Assembly (NCBI GenBank): GCA_903847285.1
Contig: CAINDH010000063.1
Span: 1 to 5,902 of the forward strand
DNA length: 5,902 nucleotides
Reading direction: 5' to 3'
From: an uncultured Verrucomicrobia subdivision 3 bacterium
GTDB taxonomy: Bacteria > Verrucomicrobiota > Verrucomicrobiae > Limisphaerales > UBA11358
Within the stretch, counting starts at the first letter, position 1; each line of letters begins with the position of its first letter. Shown here in pieces: positions 1 to 5,380 of this stretch. The notes beneath the pieces are model-generated. The model saw only the letters and a list, made by a program, of their open reading frames with translations, was not told where the DNA came from and searched no databases. The position numbers and the translations under genes were made by a program.

Positions 1-1
1 C

Positions 2-172
2 AACCAGCAGGATTTTATCGCGGCGGTGGAATTCATGGAACGCCACCATGGCGAATTCCCATTCGTCGAGTTGGTTCAAGATGCCTTTGACTTGAACTCC
101 GTGAACGAAGCATTCCAATGCGGACTGAACACCGGGGCGTATCGTATCGGTATCCAGATTGATCGGCAATGA
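2..172 (+). CDS. Zinc-type alcohol dehydrogenase, C-terminal 56 residues (5' end outside window)
   Basis: The frame is open from the window edge to a TGA at 170-172. The visible residues match the end of the medium-chain zinc-dependent alcohol dehydrogenase family: a helix around FIAAVEFMERHH, then FPFVELVQDAFDLNSVNEAF (the usual 'lv..xfpL.dvneAf' segment), then a closing strand AYRIGIQI. The catalytic zinc site and Rossmann fold would lie upstream and cannot be seen. Family knowledge: a subgroup of these enzymes (TIGR03366, putative phosphonate-catabolism-associated alcohol dehydrogenase, sometimes called HpnZ) recurs beside phosphonate genes. The convergent phosphonoacetaldehyde hydrolase-like gene 49 bases away makes that subgroup attractive here. 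That assignment is inference from a short fragment plus context. A generic threonine or sorbitol dehydrogenase-like enzyme is the alternative. Confidence 0.7.
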   Translation, partial: NQQDFIAAVEFMERHHGEFPFVELVQDAFDLNSVNEAFQCGLNTGAYRIGIQIDRQ

Positions 173-185
173 ACCATAACTGCAT

Positions 186-210
186 GGCGGATTGAAACGA
201 CACTTCCGCC
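186..210. terminator. Weak hairpin between two convergent genes
   Basis: GGCGGA at 186-191 and TCCGCC at 205-210 form a perfect 6-bp stem with a 13-base loop, in the 49-base gap between the dehydrogenase stop and the hydrolase stop. The site suits a shared bidirectional terminator. There is no T-tract on either side, so it is not a canonical intrinsic terminator and could be chance. Confidence 0.25.
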
Positions 211-221
211 TTGGCTCATCG

Positions 222-1076
222 TCATCGTCTCAAAGCATGCCGTCGGACGATGCGCGGGGTTTCGCCTTTTTCGATTCGTCCCGAGATGTGATCGATCACC
301 GGCAGCAAATCCGCCACGGTTTCGATGACATAATGAGGGCTGCACGCAGTAAGTTTTTTCTTTGCCGCCAGAATCTTGGCTTTGCGTTTGGCGCGAGGCA
401 GGGCGGCGAGTTCGGCCTCGGAGCAGCCGACCTCATTGCCGGAATTGACCACCGCCACCACCCAAGCTCCGGCGGCGTGACCCTCGGCAATATCGGCTGG
501 CGTATCACCGACTTTCACGAATGTGCTCATCGGATAGATACCCAGCTTTTGGGCGATGTGAAACATCATCCACGGTGCGGGACGACCTTGCCCAACTTGG
601 TCAGGACACACCCACACATCCGATTTGTAACCCTGTTGGATGGCGAGCGGGATCAGACCCTTGATCATCGAACTTTCAAAGCCGGTGGTATTGGCAATCT
701 TGATACCTTTTTCGCGCAGTTCGGTGACGACCTCGACCACGCCAGGAATCAATCCGTTATATTTGACTGCCACATTAGTTTGCAATGGTGCGAATTCCAG
801 ACATAACTCGTCCAACGTTTGCGCCAGTGGGGGCGTTTGGTTGGCGGAGACCCAGCGGTCACGGATTTTGGCATCTGCCAAGAGCGTGCGGATGTGGTCG
901 CGTTTGTGCAAACCCATGGGGCCACGCGCCTCATCGGGCGAGATTCTCACTCCGTGCCGCGCAAATAATTGGACGAAAGCAGCCAGTGGTCCGCGACACC
1001 CATAGTCGAGAATCGTTCCGGAAATATCGAACACCACCGCCCGCACACCTCGCTTGCCTTGATTTTTAAGGGACAT
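222..1076 (-). CDS. phnX: Phosphonoacetaldehyde hydrolase-like HAD enzyme (phosphonatase)
   Basis: Family reaction: hydrolysis of phosphonoacetaldehyde to acetaldehyde and phosphate in the cytosol, downstream of 2-aminoethylphosphonate transaminase. The 284 residues follow the PhnX layout. The nucleophile motif is FDISGTILDYG (Asp17). The cap segment RGPMGLHKRDHIRTL holds Lys58, the Schiff-base lysine, and His61. Asp17 to Lys58 is 41 residues, the same as Asp12 to Lys53 in the Bacillus cereus enzyme as I recall it. HAD motif II is in ANTTGFE, the substrate loop is GQGRPAPW, and the acidic motif is VGDTPADI. The C-terminal SPHYVIETVADL also fits the family. Oddities: the usual DWAGT is DISGT here, and about 20 basic residues follow the family's normal end. 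The ATG at 1074-1076 places the nucleophile correctly, though no good Shine-Dalgarno precedes it. It is convergent with a dehydrogenase of possible phosphonate function. The fold is certain; exact substrate is less so. Confidence 0.85.
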   Translation of the reverse strand: MSLKNQGKRGVRAVVFDISGTILDYGCRGPLAAFVQLFARHGVRISPDEARGPMGLHKRDHIRTLLADAKIRDRWVSANQTPPLAQTLDELCLEFAPLQTNVAVKYNGLIPGVVEVVTELREKGIKIANTTGFESSMIKGLIPLAIQQGYKSDVWVCPDQVGQGRPAPWMMFHIAQKLGIYPMSTFVKVGDTPADIAEGHAAGAWVVAVVNSGNEVGCSEAELAALPRAKRKAKILAAKKKLTACSPHYVIETVADLLPVIDHISGRIEKGETPRIVRRHALRR

Positions 1077-1360
1077 ATTTGGTCAAAATTGGGGAGCTTG
1101 CTACGTATCCGGCTCAACTTCGGCGACTGCCTGCCCGGACGCGACAAATTCATGCTCCACATATTTACTTTGTTCTGTGCGTTATGAAAGGGCAACCAGT
1201 ATCACATTTCCGTTTTACAAAGTGCGGAATGAAATTTTTACGCGGTTGTTTCGGAATAGACACATCTCTCCTGCAACCTGGAAACTTGGTTGCGGATTTA
1301 AATAAGTGAATCAGACGAAATTTGGAAAGGCCCGAAGCCACCAACGCTATCGCGCCGCAC
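1077..1360. other. Gene-free spacer upstream of the phosphonatase-like gene
   Basis: This stretch should hold the promoter of the leftward hydrolase gene. I found no convincing -35/-10 pair, operator, riboswitch, tRNA or strong hairpin. Short open frames exist on both strands, but they are cysteine- and arginine-rich, have no ribosome-binding site and resemble no family I know. Confidence 0.5.
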
Positions 1361-1603
1361 TTAATCTGATTTGGGCACCAAATAATGTTCCCAGCGGTCG
1401 TTCTCGGGCACCAAGTCGGAATATCCTTCGTCCAGTAAACCCGCTTGAATTTCTGGAGGAATGGTCTTAAACGGATACATATCGAAACAAATCGCACGTT
1501 TTTCGCGGATGAGATTTGCGAATTGCTCCTTCCACCCGTTCACCAAAACGCTGACCGCCACAAAATCACCCTGCGGTTTATTTTTCACAAGGGACGTGTT
1601 CAT
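1361..1603 (-). CDS. Small hypothetical protein, 80 residues, possibly the C-terminal remnant of a longer gene
   Basis: I do not recognise this protein. It has an ordinary soluble composition with regularly placed Trp, Tyr and acidic residues (NGWKEQFANLIREKRAICF, then IPPEIQAGLLDEGYSDLV, then DRWEHYLVPKSD). It looks more protein-like than the competing frames over the same bases, which are rich in His, Arg and Cys. No signal peptide or membrane segment is seen. The ATG at 1601-1603 is preceded by TTGAGGCT, so a GAGG lies only 2 bases from the start, which is a poor spacing. The same frame stays open upstream for nine more codons (DDFWPNLEA) to a TGA, and those residues also look protein-like. 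That is why I suspect a decayed gene rather than a complete one. Confidence 0.4.
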   Translation of the reverse strand: MNTSLVKNKPQGDFVAVSVLVNGWKEQFANLIREKRAICFDMYPFKTIPPEIQAGLLDEGYSDLVPENDRWEHYLVPKSD

Positions 1604-1827
1604 AGCCTCAAGATTGGGCCAGAAATCATCTCAAAAGTCGAGTCTTGGAATTATTACATCATGCCAATTTGTGATTCGTTAGGCACACCCTTGAGGCGCT
1701 CACCGTAGAGAGCGATTGTTCCTCAATTGTCACGACCTTGAAATGGGAATGTAACGGCTAAATGTTTTAATAAGTCCGAGCTGTGCGATAAACGCAACAT
1801 CACCTTTGAACCAGCAAAATAAATAGT
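1604..1827. other. Intergenic region upstream of the response regulator
   Basis: Apart from the possible debris at 1654-1739, this AT-richer stretch should carry the regulator promoter. TTGAAA at 1739-1744 could be a -35 box, with the AT-rich run around 1760-1773 (TAAATGTTTTAATAA) as a poorly spaced -10 region. No Shine-Dalgarno is visible before the ATG at 1828 (AATAAATAGT precedes it). Confidence 0.25.
1654..1739 (-). pseudogene. Possible frameshifted gene debris
   Basis: Read leftward, 1739-1710 gives KVVTIEEQSL. After a 2-base offset (1709-1708), 1707-1654 gives YGERLKGVPNESQIGMM and a TAA. The two pieces read as one plausible stretch only if a TC duplication in CTCTCT is removed. No homologue is recognised, and short fragments can look protein-like by chance. 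It may belong with the small open frame at 1361-1603 as one decayed gene, or be a dispersed repeat. Confidence 0.15.
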
Positions 1828-2397
1828 ATGACTCCGGCGGCCATCGAAACCGTATCTTCACCTGACGACCTTGGTGAAGATACTATTGAATCGCTCGAAA
1901 CCAACAAGCCCCCAGTGAAAGTCTGGCTGGTGGATGACAACGAGTTTTTGCGAACCCACTTTGGTAACTTGCTGGCCAAAGAAGACGGGATAGAATGTCC
2001 ACGTCACTTTGCGTCACCAGTTGAATTATTGAACACATTGGCGAACCAGCCGGCACCAGACGTAATTTTGTTAGATGTGCAGATGGGGCCGCACAACGGT
2101 TTGGATGCCGTGCATCCAATCAAACAACTCGCCCCTGCCATACGTGTTCTGATGTTCACTACCTGCTTTGATACAACTTGGCGCTACCGGGCATTCCAAG
2201 ACGGGGCGTCAGATTATCTTTTAAAATCATACGATTTGAAAAAAGTGGCCGATCGGATCCGCTGCTCGAAAAACGATGTGATTTTGAACGGACACTCCCA
2301 TCGCAAGAGCGGCTGGCCGCCGGATCTATCTGGCTGTAAGAAAACACCTGGTTTACTAAATCGCACTGTTGAACGATTTCGCGCTTGGTGGAATTGA
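1828..2397 (+). CDS. Orphan response regulator, receiver domain with no recognised output domain
   Basis: Residues 31-140 form a CheY-like receiver domain. It has the acidic pair Asp36-Asp37 in WLVDDNEF, phosphoacceptor Asp83 in VILLDVQMG, the switch Thr111/Thr112 in MFTTCFD, and Lys133 in YLLKS. All the catalytic positions are present, so it should accept phosphate from a histidine kinase or small phosphodonor in the cytoplasm. A 30-residue acidic, probably disordered leader precedes the domain. The tail (about 141-189) does not resemble the LuxR-type helix-turn-helix usual in this NarL-like group. From about codon 155 a different frame gives a more family-like tail, suggesting a frameshift or natural truncation. 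No kinase gene lies nearby. It is convergent with the phosphodiesterase gene, 49 bases apart. I am sure of the receiver and unsure of the C-terminus. Confidence 0.88.
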   Translation: MTPAAIETVSSPDDLGEDTIESLETNKPPVKVWLVDDNEFLRTHFGNLLAKEDGIECPRHFASPVELLNTLANQPAPDVILLDVQMGPHNGLDAVHPIKQLAPAIRVLMFTTCFDTTWRYRAFQDGASDYLLKSYDLKKVADRIRCSKNDVILNGHSHRKSGWPPDLSGCKKTPGLLNRTVERFRAWWN

Positions 2398-2446
2398 CTT
2401 ATTAGATGCCGGGAAAACAGCTCGGAATAACTCTTTTGGGTTTTGA

Positions 2447-4015
2447 TCATCGCGGAATCCATACTCCATTGCTTTCCTCCAAATAGCGAACGCCGTTCAC
2501 TTCGGTGAATTTCAAATACTGTTTCCAAGTGCCGTTTTCCAATTCGCTTTGCGCGTCGCGCCGCCCAAGTTGCACCGAACGAAGCGGCGGTGATTCGCCC
2601 AGCAAAGCTTCGCTCAACACTCGTCCGTCAAGGGTTTCAGCGGACGGGATTCCCATCAACCACAGCAGTGTCGGCGCGATGTCCACGTTGCCGGACGGGA
2701 TCGGTGACGTGACGCCGCGCCGGAAATCCGGCCCCGCCGCCACGCAGAAATTGTGCAGATCCGTTGGACTCAAAGTGACGTGCATCCCCTCGCCCGCTTT
2801 GTATTCCGTGTAACCGTCGTTCACGACCTCGGCGTGCGTGTGACCATCAGTGCTGGGTGAAATTTTCCACGCCGATGCCACGACTACATCCGGCGCATTC
2901 GGTGAATCCAGCATCACTTCCGCCAGCGGAAACGTTCCCGGTTGTTTTTCGCGCGTAAAAATCACGCCGGTATTCGACTGCTGCTGAAGTGTCGCGACAA
3001 TTTTTTGAATCACTGTCGGCGATTTGTCGATGACATAGAGCAACACCGAGCCGCCATTGCCTACGGAAACCACATCGTTTGACTGCGGCGGTTTTTCCCA
3101 GACCGAATGCGTATCGATGCCGACATTCCGCAGCGTGGCCGCGACATCGCCATCTTCGCCAATGGTGGAGAAACCGTGGTCGGAGACCACGATGACATCC
3201 GTCTGCTCCCGCACGCCGTGCCGGTCCAATTCCCCTAGCAACGTCGCCAGCCGGTCATCGCAACTGTGAATCGCCGACAGCGCCTCCGGCGAACCCGGCC
3301 CGTGATGATGCTGCGAATAATCCGGTTCGCTCAACCATAACACCGAGTAGCGCGGGATTTCCTTTTCCCAAAACGCCTCCGTCAAACAACGCGTCGCCCA
3401 AATGTCGCGTGGAGTGTTGGGCGAAGTCGCCACCGGAAAATTTCCAAAACGATTTGTCAGCGCAGAGAAATTTTCCTCCGGCAACGCACCCGTCGTGAAC
3501 CATACCGGGCTGACCGAACCGTTTGTCCGCGCCAGCCGGTCATGCAGCAACGCCACTGGCTTGGCCCCAGCCACCGCCGTGGCCCCGCCATGCGCACGAA
3601 CCATTTCCGCAATCGTCGGCACGCGCAGATACTTTCCGCCCGTTAACTCATCGCCGCGCCGCGCCGCCGCGAGCGACTCCGTGCCGAACGGTTTCAACGG
3701 ATCAATCGTCGCGCGAAACTCCTTGTTCGCCGAAACGCCGCTACGTTGCGGAAAAACACCCGTGGCCAACACCGTGCCGTTCACCTCTGTCGACGTGGGA
3801 AAGACGCTGTGATGATTGGCAAACCAGACGCCCTGCTCGAGCAACGCGTGCAACGTAGGTGTCAATTCCGGCGAGACGAAATCCGGGCGCATCCCGTCCC
3901 AAACCACGAGCACGAAATATTTAGCCTGGCCGCCAGCCTGAAGCGGCGCAATTAAAACAGGAGAAAGCAGAAATCCAAATAAGACGACCAATCCAAATCG
4001 AAACATCATAACCAT
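2447..4015 (-). CDS. Exported type I phosphodiesterase/nucleotide pyrophosphatase-family hydrolase (alkaline phosphatase superfamily)
   Basis: This is a two-metal phosphoryl-transfer enzyme of the NPP (PF01663) type, probably exported. With the ATG at 4013-4015 it has 522 residues. A signal peptide (MVMMFRF, a hydrophobic run to about 23, LQA before a likely cleavage after Ala27) precedes the core. Metal ligands and nucleophile are visible: Asp40 in VVWDGMRPD, Thr76 with Asn79 in FPTSTEVNG, Asp232 and His236 in EPDYSQHHHGP, Asp279-His280 in VVSDHGF, and His412 in GMHVTLSP. The terminal NVDIAPTLLWLMGIP and LDGRVL segments are typical of this superfamily. The frame stays open to 4147, but the extra 44 residues would bury the signal peptide, so I reject that longer start. 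The Shine-Dalgarno is weak. Substrate unknown: a nucleotide, phosphodiester or phosphonate ester is possible. Phosphonoacetate hydrolase belongs to the same superfamily, but nothing here singles it out. Confidence 0.92.
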   Translation of the reverse strand: MVMMFRFGLVVLFGFLLSPVLIAPLQAGGQAKYFVLVVWDGMRPDFVSPELTPTLHALLEQGVWFANHHSVFPTSTEVNGTVLATGVFPQRSGVSANKEFRATIDPLKPFGTESLAAARRGDELTGGKYLRVPTIAEMVRAHGGATAVAGAKPVALLHDRLARTNGSVSPVWFTTGALPEENFSALTNRFGNFPVATSPNTPRDIWATRCLTEAFWEKEIPRYSVLWLSEPDYSQHHHGPGSPEALSAIHSCDDRLATLLGELDRHGVREQTDVIVVSDHGFSTIGEDGDVAATLRNVGIDTHSVWEKPPQSNDVVSVGNGGSVLLYVIDKSPTVIQKIVATLQQQSNTGVIFTREKQPGTFPLAEVMLDSPNAPDVVVASAWKISPSTDGHTHAEVVNDGYTEYKAGEGMHVTLSPTDLHNFCVAAGPDFRRGVTSPIPSGNVDIAPTLLWLMGIPSAETLDGRVLSEALLGESPPLRSVQLGRRDAQSELENGTWKQYLKFTEVNGVRYLEESNGVWIPR

Positions 4016-4184
4016 ATTTGACTCAAATGACGTCCTACTAACAATGACAGCACCGTGACAATTGTGTGAACTTGAGTTGTGAATAAGCAACGAAACGAAA
4101 CCAGAAGATGAATGCGTGTCAGGTTCTGGCGTGATGTAGATATCCAAAACATAAGATTTTGTTTTGCGCTTTGAAATGCTCTAA

Positions 4185-4192
4185 AAGGAGGT
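4185..4192 (+). promoter_or_regulatory. Orphan strong Shine-Dalgarno-like motif
   Basis: AAGGAGGT is the best anti-16S match I noticed in the window, yet no real gene follows on this strand. The nearest start in range is a GTG at 4204, 11 bases on, which opens a 15-codon frame ending at the TGA at 4249-4251. This could be a leader peptide, part of a small RNA, or chance. Confidence 0.2.
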
Positions 4193-4202
4193 CGGACGAG
4201 AG

Positions 4203-4239
4203 GGTGTCGGTTGCCATCGGTTGCCAGAACCGACTTTTT
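4203..4239 (+). terminator. Terminator-like hairpin followed by T5
   Basis: TCGGTT (4217-4222) and AACCGA (4228-4233) form a 6-bp stem with a GCCAG loop, then a C and five Ts (4235-4239). A second copy of CGGTTGCCA begins at 4208, so TCGGTT at 4207-4212 can pair with the same right arm. GGTGT (4203-4207) can also pair with ACACC (4240-4244). The polarity is rightward, but the nearest rightward gene ends at 2397, so it would serve an unseen transcript. On the other strand there is no T-tract, so it does not suit the leftward DUF5677-like gene. Confidence 0.4.
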
Positions 4240-4403
4240 ACACCCCATTGAAGGCAATTTTTGGGAATTGCAAATCAGTCGCTTAAAAACGCATATTACC
4301 ATTATTCTGCAATTGTTATATGAGGTCTTACCGTGGTTTTTTGCGTTAATTCACCCTTGCAGTAATTGTCCCGCCGGGATTCGGAGCGCGGGTTTGGAAA
4401 ATA

Positions 4404-4489
4404 GATTCAACCGCGAAACACGCCAAATACGCGAAAGGAAATTTCGTTTTGGAATTGTTCGTGTATTTCGCGTGGTTCGCGGTTCAATC
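4404..4489. repeat. Long imperfect inverted repeat with 32-base arms
   Basis: Arms 4404-4435 and 4458-4489 match at 28 of 32 positions as inverted repeats around a 22-base loop. The arms are built of near 10-base units of the form cgcgaaacac / gccaaatac / gcgaaagg. Transcribed, this is a very stable hairpin in either direction. It resembles the 'aaccgcgaaacacgc...' dispersed elements I associate with Verrucomicrobia-like and other environmental genomes, which is recollection and not a search result. There is no transposase, so it could be a MITE-like or REP-like element. Confidence 0.75.
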
Positions 4490-4500
4490 GGCGTCCTGCC

Positions 4501-4653
4501 GCGAGCGCCGGAGGCGCGGCATAGTTGTAGAACCCCAATTCACAAAATGAAAAAGCCCCGTCAGGGGCGGCATAGGCGGAAGATGTCGCTCCTGACGGAG
4601 CTGAAGATTCTTGGTCCTGGTTTTCTCAAAGATGACGCGCCTACGGCGCTATG
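4501..4653. repeat. Four-hairpin quasi-symmetric palindromic repeat element (REP/BIME-like)
   Basis: Four short perfect hairpins occur at near 50-base intervals: A at 4505-4517 (GCGCC-GGA-GGCGC), B at 4555-4568 (GCCCC-GTCA-GGGGC), B' at 4588-4601 (GCTCC-TGAC-GGAGC) and C at 4637-4649 (GCGCC-TAC-GGCGC). A and B are each followed directly by GGCATAG. B' and C are each preceded by GATGTC or GATGAC, so the right half is an inverted version of the left, centred near 4577. The hairpins and their flanks are repeat-like, not coding. The element name is unknown to me. Confidence 0.75.
4554..4602. repeat. Central 20-bp hairpin of the palindromic element
   Basis: 4554-4573 pairs with 4583-4602 across a 9-base loop (AGGCGGAAG): 17 Watson-Crick pairs, two G-T pairs and one C-A mismatch. 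The same bases can instead fold into the two small hairpins B and B', whose tetraloops GTCA and TGAC are complementary, so two alternative structures or a loop-loop contact are possible. Read leftward it lies just past the stop of the DUF5677-like gene and could protect or end that transcript. It lacks a T-tract. Confidence 0.65.
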
Positions 4654-5380
4654 AAACATCAATTCGCTTGGTTGGTGGGTGTTTCGAAAGTTCGACATCC
4701 AACAATGCAATTCTTTGGGCGAAGACACCAAGATCAGGGATTTCTGCTGGAGTATGTTCCTTTAAAAATCTCAGCGTAGTTAAGACACACCAAACCATGG
4801 TTGACGTATCATACAAATCTGTTTGTTGGTCTAAATTACCCGAGACCGCTGAAATTGCGCTGTGAGTGAATTTGCAATACATCCTGTAGGCATATTCGTA
4901 TACAGGCAAAAAACCTGCCATGTTTGCAGCATCCCAAGTTGAAGCGGGACTACAATTGGTTGGGTAGTCAGGGTTATACTTTGCGAAATCTTCCAGCAAA
5001 TGTTTAAGGTGTTTGTCAGCTTCATCTTTTCCCGCCTGATCCTTGGCGAAGAGCTTTTTGTGCTCTTCCCATTCCGAGTAAGCTTTTCGAAACAGGAACT
5101 TCTTATCTTTTACGGCAGCAACACCGCAAAAGACCGCTTCGAGCGCAGGACGAATGAGAAGCTTAGAAGCATCCATTCGTCCTGCCTCGCGAAGTGCCAA
5201 ATATCCATCCGAAGCGCGGTTTACGGTTTTGGCGATAACACCTAAATACTTAGCTCCGGCATTTGCAGGCTTTTTGCCGCCAAGAGAATCCAGAGCCTTT
5301 ACAATGATTGGCTGAAGTTCTTTGAGAACTTTAATGAACTCAATTTCAATTGGTGGATATAGCGAATCCACGTTACTCAC
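4649..5380 (-). CDS. DUF5677-like helical protein, second gene after argG
   Basis: The function is unknown. The 243 residues look largely helical and cytosolic, with no signal peptide or membrane span. Two features recall the DUF5677 family: a buried helix with Arg and Glu three apart ([14 protein letters not shown], Arg77 and Glu81), and a later [11 protein letters not shown] segment (Arg166, His173). The latter is an R-x6-H arrangement as in HEPN-type RNases and related folds. A charged lysine-rich stretch (about 92-134) lies between them. The start is a GTG (5378-5380) overlapping the argG stop. The purine run GAAGAAGAA before it could act as a ribosome-binding site or simply encode argG's final lysines. 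Base composition is much lower in GC than argG (about 42% against 63% in 60-base samples I counted), suggesting acquisition. The TAG stop touches hairpin C of the repeat element, so the native C-terminus may be lost. Confidence 0.75.
   Translation of the reverse strand: MSNVDSLYPPIEIEFIKVLKELQPIIVKALDSLGGKKPANAGAKYLGVIAKTVNRASDGYLALREAGRMDASKLLIRPALEAVFCGVAAVKDKKFLFRKAYSEWEEHKKLFAKDQAGKDEADKHLKHLLEDFAKYNPDYPTNCSPASTWDAANMAGFLPVYEYAYRMYCKFTHSAISAVSGNLDQQTDLYDTSTMVWCVLTTLRFLKEHTPAEIPDLGVFAQRIALLDVELSKHPPTKRIDVS
5377..5380 (-). promoter_or_regulatory. GTGA start/stop overlap: translational coupling site
   Basis: Read leftward the four bases are GTGA. GTG starts the DUF5677-like frame and TGA ends argG. 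Such overlaps normally mean one mRNA and termination-reinitiation, so the downstream protein would be made in step with argininosuccinate synthase. The next in-frame GTG is only three codons on, so a slightly later start is possible. Confidence 0.6.

Larger units (their letters stand above)
4016..4648. other. 633-base intergenic region with hairpins and two repeat families
   Basis: The region lies upstream of the leftward phosphodiesterase gene and downstream of the leftward DUF5677-like gene. The part nearest 4016 must hold the phosphodiesterase promoter, but I could not pick one convincingly. Besides the entries listed separately, a perfect 6-bp hairpin sits at 4254-4271 (GCAATT, 6-base loop, AATTGC), and CAAAAC/GTTTTG arms pair near 4145-4166. 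Open frames crossing 4211-4654 read straight through the inverted repeats and are not genes. Confidence 0.7.

Noticed and set aside
192..806. A 204-codon rightward open frame
   Set aside because: It lies antisense to the clearly conserved phosphonatase-like gene and has a His/Arg/Asp-rich shadow composition.
1079..1309. A rightward 76-codon frame starting VKIGELATYP, superficially like the start of a MerR-type regulator
   Set aside because: The rest shows no MerR helix-turn-helix pattern, the start is TTG with no ribosome-binding site, and the composition is unlike a real protein.
1165..1497. A leftward 110-codon frame
   Set aside because: It is Cys/Arg/Lys-rich, lacks a ribosome-binding site and overlaps the more protein-like frame at 1361-1603.
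2398..2446. Terminator between the convergent regulator and phosphodiesterase genes
   Set aside because: I found no stem longer than about three base pairs followed by a T-tract. The TTTTGGGTTTT run has no hairpin before it on the rightward strand.
3402..3858. Overlapping rightward open frames of about 110-136 codons
   Set aside because: They are antisense to the phosphodiesterase gene, whose catalytic motifs are all intact. GC-rich third positions produce long shadow frames.
4404..4653. CRISPR array or tandem repeat
   Set aside because: The repeats are inverted or mirror arranged, differ in sequence and are not separated by uniform unique spacers.
4211..4654. A 147-codon rightward open frame across the intergenic region
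   Set aside because: It starts at a TTG inside a terminator-like hairpin and reads through both repeat elements. The protein is Arg-rich low-complexity sequence typical of translated repeats.
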